Origin: Hemerocallis citrina
Taxonomy: Eukaryota; Streptophyta; Magnoliopsida; Asparagales; Asphodelaceae
Assembly (NCBI GenBank): GCA_017893485.1
Contig: CM030365.1
Location: forward strand, 29,596,289-29,660,288
Reading direction: 5' to 3'
Length of the DNA stretch: 64,000 nt
Numbering within the stretch: position 1 is the first letter of the stretch; each line of letters opens with the position of its first letter. A program made the position numbers and the translations under genes. The notes below the pieces were generated by a model. The model saw only the letters and a program-made list of their open reading frames with translations. It had not been told where the DNA came from and searched no databases. This document shows, in pieces, positions 56,236 through 64,000 of this stretch.

Positions 56236-56985
56236 AGCTAGATGCCTTTCTCAACTGCCTCCAAAGTCTAGTACACAACACCGAAGCATATCCTCAAGGA
56301 TATGGTTGACTCTCTCGGTCTGCCCATCGGTCTGTGGATGAAAAGCAGTGCTGAAATCCGTCTTGGTACCTAAGGCTGTCTGAAGACTTCTCCAGAAATG
56401 CGAAGTAAACTGCGCATCTCAATCAGACACAATGGTTAACGGAACACCATGAAGCCTGACAATCTAACCAACATACAACTCAGCTAACTTATCCATCGAA
56501 GCAGTGAGTTTCATCACCAAGAAATGAGCGGACTTGGTTAGTTGATCGACTATAACTCAAATTGCATCATTACCCTTTGAACTCTTGGGCAAGCCTGTAA
56601 TTAAATCCATACTGATGTTATCCCACTTCCATTCCGAAATATATAACGGTTGCAATAGACCTCCGGGTTTCTGATTCTCAGCTTTGACTTGTTGACAAAT
56701 CTCAAACCTCGACACAAATTCAGCCATATCTCACTTCAAACCTGACCATCAGAAATGCTGTTTAATGTCCTTATACATCTTGGTACTCCCATGATGTACA
56801 GACAAAATAGTAGCATGTGCCTCCTGAAGAATGCTCTCCCGCAGTCCAGCTTGATCCAGAACGCACAGCCTCTCTCCGAACCACAACACCTCATCCTTGA
56901 TCTGGAATTCTGACAACTTGCCTGCACCAACTTGTTCCTTCATCTTCTGGATCTCTGCATCTTCCTTCTGACTTGCGATAATCCT
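56236..56985 (-). pseudogene. G integrase zinc finger and core, broken
   Basis: The HHCC start (56749-56943) has EAHATILSVHHGSTKMYKDIKQHF. The core carries many in-frame stops: TGA for W in HF.WSG, TGA for R in LK.DMAEF, TGA for W in AI.VIVD, TGA for R in VSD.DAQFTS, and TGA for W in FGGS.ERHLALVEFA. The catalytic MDLITGLP and QTERVN blocks can be read. Most stops fit G-to-A or C-to-T changes. Confidence 0.82.
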
Positions 56986-57645
56986 TTAATTCAGCATTGG
57001 TTGAAGCCTCAACTGAGCTAAAGATGATCCCAAGTCTTGCAGAACAACTTCAATACCAGCCCGATCCAACTCCTCTTCTAGTTGCTTCTGAGTCGTAATT
57101 AAACTAGCCAGACTGCTCTTTCGGCTAAGTGCATCAGCAACAACATTAGCCTTCCCAGGATGGTACTTAATCTCCGGACGAATTTCCTCAAGCACCTCCA
57201 GCCATCTCCTTTGCCTCAGATTCAGATCCTTCTTTTGATAGATGTACTTCAAGCTTTTGTGGTCTGTGTACATGTTCAATTTCTCACTATACACATAATA
57301 TCTCCATTGCTTCAAGGCAAAGATAATCGCAGCCAACTCCAGATCATGAGTCGGATTATTCTTCTCATGCGGTCTTAGTTGCCTAAACCCATAAGCGATC
57401 ACTTTCCCTTCTTGCATTAAGACACAACCAAGCCCACGATGTGAAACATCGCTGTAGACATCATACTCCACACCCACTCTAGGCAAAGCTAAAATGGGTG
57501 TAGTAGTCAGCTTTTCTTTCAACTCCTGAAAGCTCTTCTCGCACTGCTCAGTCCATTTGAAGTCCACATTCTTCTTGGTCAGACTTGTGAGTGGCACGAC
57601 TATCTGAGCATAGCCCTGAATGAACCTCCTGTAGTATCTTGTCAA
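56986..57645 (-). pseudogene. G RT connection and RNase H
   Basis: A 219-codon open segment: [112 protein letters not shown] and [17 protein letters not shown]. No stops across the whole RNase H, unlike B and C. It ends in a stop after RLQPMLN, just before the integrase zinc finger. Confidence 0.9.
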
Positions 57646-57687
57646 TCCAAGAAAACTCCTGATTTCCTTTACTGTAGTAGGCCTTGC

Positions 57688-58540
57688 TCAATCTCTCACC
57701 GCCTCTAACTTCAGCAGATCAGTTGCCACTCCCTCCTTAAAAAGGATGTGACCTAGGAATGCCACTTCAGATTTCCAGAAATTGCACTTGGACAACTTGG
57801 CATACAACTCCTGCAACTGAAGCTTCCTCAAAACTGCTACCAGATGCTCCGTGTGCTCCTCCTCCAACTTGGAGTACACAAGAATATCGTCGATAAACAC
57901 CACGACGAAGGAATCAATAAACGGCCTTAGAACTCTGTTCATCATATTCATGAAAATTGCAGGTGCAATCGTCACTCTAAACATTATAACTAAGAATTCA
58001 TAATGCCTGTGTCGAGTTCTGAATGCAGTCTTACGCACATCTTCAGCTTTTCCTCGAACTTGATGATATCCTGATCGAAGATCTATTTTGGAGAAAACAG
58101 CTGCTCCTTGTAGACGATCGAACAAGTCATCAATTCTTGGAATCAGATATTTGTTCCGAACAGTGACCTTATTCAGCTGTCAGTAATCGATGCACATCCT
58201 CATCAATCCATCCTTCTTCTTTACCAACAGCACCGGTGCTCTCCAAGGAGACGCACTCAGTTGAATAAAGCCTTTCTCCAATAGTTCCTCAATCTACCGT
58301 TTGATCTCATCCTGCTCCATAGGCGCCATCCTATATGGTCCCTTGGAAATAAGTGCACTCCCCGGCTGAATAGTGATGCTGAACTCTTCATCATGCTGTG
58401 GAGGTAACCCAGGCAAATCATCCAAGAACACAGTCGGATAGTCCCGAACCGCAGGAATTCCTTGCACTTCAACAGGAAATTCGTCCCTGCAGATGGCTGC
58501 AACCAACCCGAAACACTTCTTCTTCCCTAGGTGACGCACT
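57688..58540 (-). pseudogene. G reverse transcriptase
   Basis: The C-terminal part (57688-58125) has [34 protein letters not shown], then [12 protein letters not shown] (a decayed MPFGLTNAP) and [16 protein letters not shown]. The N-terminal part (to about 58540) has VQGIPAVRDYPTVFLDDLPGLPPQHDEEFSITIQPGSALISKGPYRM with stops near 58295 and 58180. The catalytic aspartates remain. Its first 120 bp are duplicated upstream. Confidence 0.88.
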
Positions 58541-58679
58541 CGGTTAGTCCCGAACCGAGTGCACTCCCCGACTGAATAGTGATGCTGAACTCTACATCAT
58601 GCTGTGGAGGTAACCCAGGCAAATCATCCAACAACACAGTCGCATAGTCCCGAACCACAGGAATTCCTTGCACTTCAAC
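58353..58679. repeat. 206-bp offset direct duplication in G RT
   Basis: 58353-58473 and 58559-58679 are about 95 percent alike by eye (GTGCACTCCCCG.CTGAATAG ... CCTTGCACTTCAAC). They are separated by an 85-bp stretch carrying the CCCGAAACACTTCTTCTTCCC linker. A short repeat (GTCCCGAACCG) sits at the second junction, which may have primed the event. It duplicates the RT N-terminal code. Confidence 0.85.
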
Positions 58680-59180
58680 GGGACCTTGACTTGCACCTTA
58701 AGTTCTGCCAACTCAACGGGTACCATCCGGTACGGACTCTTAGAGATTGGTGTCGTTCCGGGCTAAACTTCTATACCAAACTCTACATCTCGGTCTAGCG
58801 GTAACCTAGGAAATTCTCCCTAAAATATCCAGAAAATCCCGAACAACCATGGGTGCATACCATCAGTGCGCATTGACTCTAGCACAGTAGCCTTCTGGTG
58901 TGACGGTCTGTCACCTGCATGAAATCAAACTCCTGGTGACCTAGGAGCCTGAATATTACCTTCTTCTCTCAAAAAACATTCACAATCCATCCCACGGATA
59001 ACATCAAAGCCAGAGTTGGGGATCACAATAAGATCGATATTGAATTCCACACCCTTGATCAGCAAAGGGCTCTGCTTGCACACTTTATAACATAATGATG
59101 CCTCCTCGTGTGGTGATATTCCAAGTTGCTAGCATGATGTCGCTTGCGAAACGGTGCCGATCCACGAAATATCGTGACCA
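58680..59180 (-). pseudogene. Foreign protease/RT segment inside G
   Basis: Minus-strand reading gives ATWNITTRGGIIML, then (other frame) PLLIKGVEFNIDLIVIPNSGFDVIRGMDC, the distal part of an aspartic protease, and later FPRLPLDRDVEFGIEV.PGTTPISKSPYRMVPVELAELK, the RT start. ELAELK in place of EQDEVK and the PGTTPISKSPYRM wording differ from the B, C and G forms. This block seems to come from another gypsy family, perhaps that of 51249-51678. It abuts G RT at about 58680. Confidence 0.68.
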
Positions 59181-59723
59181 CTGGGAAAACTTCTTCTCAT
59201 ATTCCCTGACAAACATACTCCCCTGCTTCAAGTTGTGGAACTCCATTGCCTTTTCTTCCTGCACATCCACGGGAAAATAGTGTTGTCATAATTCTTCAAG
59301 AAAATCTTCTCAAGTTATTCGATATTCTCCAAGACCACGCTTCACTAACTGCCACCATACTCTGGCGTCCTTCTCCAGCAAGATTGTGGCCAGATGAACC
59401 TTTTTATCTTCTGGAGTCATGATTACTTCGAATACCGTTTCTACCTGATGTATCCAGTCGTCAGCAGCTCTTGGGTCGGCCTGTCCTTTAAGGAATGGCG
59501 GTTTCATTCTATTGAACGATTCCACCATTTTTACCAGGTCTGCAGTTGTGGCAACTTCTGGTGTTCCTTGTGGTGGTGCTTGGTTCCTGCTAGCTTCCAC
59601 AATTGCTCCTATCATATGGTACACTCGAGAAAATTCTTCTCCCACATTGAGGCCAGTGACATTGACCCCACTGCCTTCAGCTTTAGTTTGATCGCTCCTG
59701 CTGCTTCTTGTTCTTCCTGCCAT
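59085..59723 (-). pseudogene. G gag (C-type), truncated
   Basis: Start ATG at 59721-59723 (MAGRTRSSRSDQTKAEGSG), as in element C. EEFSRVYHMIGAIVEASRNQAPPQGTPE, AADDWIHQVETVFEV, LATILLEKDARVWWQ follow, then TGA in place of W before EDFLEEL (59307-59309). The last piece (59085-59280) has MDVQEEKAMEFHNLKQGSMFVREYEKKFSQWSRYF and then joins foreign protease sequence (VDRHRFASDIMLATW). The zinc knuckles and the protease DTG part are missing, so a deletion or template jump lies near 59175. Confidence 0.85.
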
Positions 59724-59987
59724 CTGGATACTAATACTTATATTATTAAATTGCAATAGTAACGTAAACCCATATCACACTAGTATTGGTCAAAAAACAT
59801 ACTAGTTCCATTCATACAAAAATGGTTACAAATGATATTGCCATGGCATAATTAAGTCATCATTCTAATAATCCTAAATAGGTTCATAATATACCCATTC
59901 AAAATATCACATCAGTCTAGCTATTCAAAAAGTTTGTCATTTATATACAACAAAAATCCCATAATACTAAAAGATAGTGAGAGATCA

Positions 59988-60404
59988 CTACTCTCCTGTC
60001 CCCGACTGGTATCCAGTCTCAGAACTCTCCCTGGCGTTAATCTTGTCCAACAAGTCCTACATATCAGTGACCTGAGACCTCAGCTCCAGATATCGAGTCT
60101 GCAGTTGCACCAATCTTTCCTCGTATCAGTGCCTTAAAAGTATCAGTCTCGCCTTCCATTTTTGCTTTGCTCTCTCAACCTTGGCCACCCTCCTATTGTT
60201 GGCTATCAAGGCTTAAGCGCAATTCTCGAAGTGATCCTCCAGCTGCCCGTGGCTCTATTTATATGTAGCCAGCTCTTGGAATAATCGAGTGATAGCATGC
60301 TCTACAGCCATGGGCTGTGGGGGTGGAGGTGGAGTAGAGGTGCATGCCCATTTCCATTTCCATTTGCCCTTACCATTCGAATGTCCATCATTCATGCTCG
60401 GCAT
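59988..60404 (-). pseudogene. G leader frame upstream of gag (coiled-coil-like)
   Basis: ATG at 60402-60404, stop at 59988-59990; 138 codons with four in-frame stops. MPSMNDGHSNGKGKW, a PPPPPQP run, FQELATYK.SHGQLEDHFENC, NNRRVAKVERAKQKWKARLILLRH, YEERLVQLQTRYLELRSQV and DLLDKINARESSETGY. It matches the C leader frame almost throughout. Similar ends in both and conserved charged/leucine pattern argue for a real protein in the ancestor. Stops are TAG, TAA, TGA and TAG at Q/W/R-like positions. Confidence 0.7.
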
Positions 60405-60569
60405 CTTCAGGAAAAAAAATGGGAATTAGTTCAGATATAGAAAAATTATAAATCATAAGTTGTAAAAGCAACAACATAAATTATAATCACCAACTATGTG
60501 ACTAAACCTAACTCTCGCAACGCATCCAAGTCTAATTTCCTGACTGTGTTAAACTAATATTTGAAGTCG

Positions 60570-60581
60570 GCTCTGATACCA
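60570..60581 (-). other. PBS of G, tRNA-iMet type
   Basis: Minus strand TGGTATCAGAGC followed by CGA, four bases (GAGT) from the C-type LTR. Confidence 0.92.
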
Positions 60582-60585
60582 ACTC

Positions 60586-62323
60586 TGTAGTGCCCCAAAT
60601 CCCTATACCGGAAATTTGAGACACAATCCACAATTCGAACTTCAAATAGTCACAATCACATAAAAATACAAGAAAATTAAAACTTTTAATCCATGTAATA
60701 GTTACAATTACAAGTGTTACAATGTCCAATAGAATTTTACAAGATTTACAAATTTACAAATAACACTTGAATATTATCACTTGGATGCTTGGACTAACTC
60801 GAGCTCGGCTGTACCTGTGGATCAGCATCCGATACTTAAAGTAGACAACGTCAGTATATATACTGACGCAAGGCTGATAATAGCAGTGATCTCCAAACTG
60901 GCAACCACAGTCATAATTTATGCAAAAGTGAAAAAGTGATGTGAAACAAGGGATTAATGGATTCTGGTTATAGTATTGTTGTATGTCATGATCTAACAAT
61001 TTAAATGCACCAGTCTACTTAAAATCATTTCAGACAACATACAGAACATTGTCTGAAACTACATATAATCATGACCAAATATCAGTTCAGACAACATACA
61101 GAACACAGACTACTTAAAATCCAATATTAAATCAGATACATGTCCAATGGTTATAAGGGTTTCATATTCTGAAACTAAATATAATCATGCTCATCTTTCA
61201 TTCAGGGTTTTAACACCAATATTAAATACTCTGAGAACTATGCATATTCAAACCCTGAACAAAAATGTTCTTTGTTTTCCAGTTCCTATTATAGTACTCA
61301 GTACAAATAATTTATGAAGACGCATCAAATGTTAGCCAAACATTTTCAAACTTTTTTTCACATGTTTTAGACTCACACAGGATGCTACGATAAAAATTTC
61401 CCTATAAGATCATGCTTCGAAAAGTTCACAAAATTCATTTAATCTCAGGTTCGGTAAATGGCATAACCAGTCTCTACCGTATGACCCAGTCAACAAAACT
61501 AATTTTTTAAAATACCAATTCAAATTAGAAAAAAATATAAATAAATCATGTAGTCTTCAGATTCTAACTACATTGCTCTCAGGATATTTGAGAATACAAG
61601 CATGCAATTGTGTTTTCTGTTTTCAAGCCCAGATTTTGAACAATTTATATCTATCAATCAACCCCATTACTATTACTACTAAAAGAATCAAACAAAAAAC
61701 AAGATTATAGAGTTTAGAGAACTCTCCACCCTTCAATGAAGCTTGCAATGGTTAACCTTGGCCTTCTTCCTCTTGCCCTCCTCCAAGAATTCCTCCCTTG
61801 ATCACCTTCTCTTCCTCTTTCTCTCACTCTTTTTCTTCTCTCTTTCGCTTTGGGATTTTCAGAAATTTTTTGAAATGAGAGACAGTGAGAGTGCTTAAAT
61901 GAAGAGGTGAAGAGAGGGGGTGTGCTAGGGGGGTGGCCGACAAGATGGGATGGGGGGGGGAGTTCAAGCCAAGTGTCAAGGTGTTTTTTGTAAACCATGC
62001 TCTTGTCTCATTGTTTCTTTTGGAGATATTTTTCCTATGGCTCAATCTTAGCCATTGATCAAGATGGAGGTGTGATGAGTGGTTGGATTAGAGTGCATGG
62101 CAAATAAAATATTTGATGTAGTATTTATAAATAAATACTTGCAAAAGTATCATACATATATACTAGTATATGTTTTAGTAACAATTCTCTCATTCATGCA
62201 CAATTATGACCATAACCATTCCTATATATATATATATTTATATAAATCAAGCAAAATAATTAATAATACAATATATATAGATGTTTATATATATAAAAGT
62301 ATTATTTTTTCCGGGGTATTACA
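60586..62323 (-). repeat. C-type LTR (5' LTR of G), shortened
   Basis: 1738 bp from TGTAGTGCCCC to GGGGTATTACA. The first 400 bp match the reverse complement of the C LTR end, and the last part matches its start (AT-rich run, CT-rich leader at 61800-61860). A middle block of more than 1 kb, including the shared module, is absent. It could be a deletion derivative or a shorter subfamily. Confidence 0.8.
60849..60868 (-). other. Stem-loop in C-type LTR of G
   Basis: CGTCAGTA, loop TATA, TACTGACG: a perfect 8-bp stem. The C LTR has CGTCAGT-ACTGACG with loop CGAAGT, so loop bases changed and the stem stayed. Confidence 0.6.
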
Positions 62324-62335
62324 GGGCCAAACCTG

Positions 62336-62347
62336 GCTCTGATACCA
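62336..62347 (-). other. PBS of element J, tRNA-iMet type
   Basis: Minus strand TGGTATCAGAGC, nine bases from the J1 LTR. Only 12 bp of J internal sequence (62324-62335) remain before G, so the rest of J is lost or displaced. Confidence 0.8.
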
Positions 62348-62356
62348 CTAAAAAAC

Positions 62357-63168
62357 TATCACGCACCGGTACCAAAGATACAGAAGCATGGACACATGAC
62401 TTAGGTCCAGCGAATGATTTGCATCATTCATAAGCTGTAATATTCAACTCAACAATATGAAATACAATTACAACCACGCATGCTATAATAAAATCACATA
62501 ACATAAATAATCCATGAAATATCTCAAAAATAACCATCGTCGGGAAAGAAATAAACTTCTGTTCATGAAAGCCCAGAATACAAAGTACGATAATAATAAC
62601 AATGTTGGAATTTACATTAGCATGAACGAAACAATTATTTTAGGCAAATAATTCGGCTCCAATCCCTAGAAGATTTGCTCACCAAATCTTTCGGGCAACT
62701 CTCCTTGTGTGCCTGCAAACTCGTGGTCTATAGTTGGGGGGAAATGTCCGTTAGAGCAAATCACGGACAGCAAGTAGTAATAAGCAAGGAACAATAAAAC
62801 AGGACGCATAAATATCAACGAACAACGATCTAGAACTATCTCAATTGTCAAAGAAAATATCGATAACAAGGTCAAGGTCCATAATCAACCATTCAATGAT
62901 CAACAATAACAATAAAACAGAAATCAAGTTGATAACAATAATCATGATCATTGCATATGTCAATCCTAGGTCTATCATATTTTATTACCCTATCTAATGC
63001 ACGTAATTATGTGTCTCATACCACAGGTTCGGTGCAAACAAGAAAGTGAATGTCTAGACTATAGTGGTGAACTCTACAGAACATGCACTCGGCAACGATA
63101 ATCAATAACGAGAATCCACAATCAACAGTCAATAACAAGAATTTTTCCATGATACGATACACGATAAA
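62357..63168 (-). repeat. LTR J1 (partial)
   Basis: It starts TATCACGCACC, a G-to-A form of the usual TGTCACG, just after the PBS. It aligns loosely with J2: GGTCCAGCGAATGATTTGCATCATTCATAAGCTGTA versus GGCCCAGTGAATGATGCAAACACATCATCCATAAGCTGTA. It is cut by J2 at 63169. No gene seen; the weak frames are LTR sequence. Confidence 0.65.
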
Positions 63169-64000
63169 TGTCACGCCCCACTTCCCATTATACGAGAATA
63201 CGATACATAACCGAGGCCCAGTGAATGATGCAAACACATCATCCATAAGCTGTATACATAACTCAACAACAATACAATAATAGCCATGCAAGCATGTATA
63301 GTCACAGACAGGATAATAATAAACTAAGAAACAGTTCATTAACAACAACTGGAAAGAAACATAGTTACGGGTCAAACATGCTCGGATACAATAAAGAGTA
63401 GCATGAATAAAATATTAACTAAGGAAACATGATAATTAAATAAAACTAATACACTTGATCAGGAACACCTTCAGGTAACTCTCCCTCCAGGCCTACAAGT
63501 ACATTAACACAAAAGGGAGAAACAAGAAGATGCCCGTTAATGCAAGTCACGGACCGCAAGTAGTACAAACTAGGAAGACAAGTACAAAACAAAACAAGAA
63601 GCAGGAAAAATAGCAAGGAATCAAGTATCATGTAATAGGAGAAATACAATATGTAAACAAGATCATGAACAAGATATCACGAAATAAGTGACATGTAAAC
63701 AAGTAAACAAATCAACAGGACATGTAACATGTAATTGGATAATGCAAGTGCACGTGTTAGTCTCAAGTCTTTTATTAACCTAACTAGTGCAGCAATCATG
63801 CATCCCATACCACATGTTTGACACACACAATCAAGTGAGCATTTAGACTTAGTGGTGGATTCTATGTCACGTACTCGAAAAAACATGTAAATTGTATCTT
63901 GTATCGAGATACGTGCAAATGTGGAACATGTAGAGCGTTAACTTGTAATGTGAACATGTAAACCGGTAATTTGCAAACATGCAACTTTTAAGCATGGAAC
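63169..64000 (-). repeat. LTR J2 (runs off the window)
   Basis: It starts TGTCACGCCCC inside J1 after ATAAA. It holds a partial shared module (minus sense CATGTGGTATGGGATGCAT, 63798-63816). The far end is outside the window, so solo or full element cannot be decided. No gene seen to 64000. Confidence 0.65.

Larger units (their letters stand above)
52430..62323 (-). mobile_element. Element G: chimeric element with A-type and C-type LTRs
   Basis: Read minus: a C-type 5' LTR (60586-62323), iMet PBS, a leader frame and gag of C type, then a mosaic protease/RT start, then RT-RH-INT and an A-type 3' LTR (52430-55463). The two LTRs are not homologous. The 5-bp flanks also differ: CCCAA on the left and GGGCC on the right. 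One insertion should have like LTRs and matching flanks, so this is best read as two insertions fused by recombination or deletion. Each part is plainly gypsy. Confidence 0.78.

Noticed and set aside
1..64000. Host genes, rRNA or tRNA genes
   Set aside because: I looked for recognisable plant protein motifs, rRNA cores and tRNA folds on both strands and saw none beyond the PBS sites complementary to tRNA-iMet.

Overview
This window looks like intergenic, repeat-packed DNA of a flowering plant with a large genome. It is AT-rich, has no recognisable host gene, and is built almost entirely of nested Ty3/gypsy LTR retrotransposons. All primer-binding sites match plant initiator tRNA-Met (TGGTATCAGAGC). 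The polyproteins run gag - aspartic protease - reverse transcriptase - RNase H - integrase, with a GPY/F-like and chromodomain-like C-terminus, which places them with Tekay/Del-like chromoviruses (clade is an inference). Every coding region is broken by stops, frameshifts or deletions, so nothing here is likely to be autonomous today.

Layout. Bases 1-1107 are unassigned flank. An outer plus-strand element (called C) runs from 1108 to 50265 and is bounded by a perfect 5-bp target-site duplication (TSD), TATAT. Its 5' LTR is split by a solo LTR of family A (2270-23748, TSD AGCAT). That solo LTR is itself split by a tandem array of family B (2557-20866): LTR - internal - LTR - internal - LTR with an exact 7665-bp period. 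The gag of C (26720-27607) is cut between its two zinc knuckles by element D (27621-43139, TSD TTTCT). D is a non-autonomous element with LTRs of about 5.4 kb and only 1.95 kb of degenerate internal sequence. The 3' LTR of D carries a 1263-bp TRIM-like element E (35591-36853, TSD GTGGT) and a partial inverted LTR of a D-like family, F (38409-41811). The pol of C resumes at 43145 and ends at the 3' LTR (46767-50265), which holds a small inverted-repeat MITE inside its AT microsatellite.

Right part. 50271-51678 holds a GC-rich island and a reverse-transcriptase scrap of another gypsy family. 51679-52429 is a truncated LTR (H) with its own TATA box and pyrimidine-rich leader. 52430-62323 is a minus-strand element (G) whose two LTRs belong to different families: A-type at its 3' end and C-type at its 5' end. 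Its flanks do not match and its pol is a mosaic, so it appears to be a recombinant. 62324-64000 has the PBS of a further minus-strand element and two related LTRs (J1 and J2), the second inserted in the first.

The most interesting signals are: (i) the tandem B array with a mosaic middle LTR and an apparently identical tract of about 5.1 kb; (ii) a sense-oriented LTR module shared by families A, B, C, D/F and partly J, made of a T-arm-like GGTTCRAATCC box followed by a TATGTAGTATGGGATGCAT box; (iii) a short stem-loop near the LTR 3' end whose sequence changes with pairing kept; (iv) an extra coiled-coil-like reading frame between PBS and gag in C, G and D; (v) the mini-element E; (vi) the chimeric element G. 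All comparisons were made by eye.
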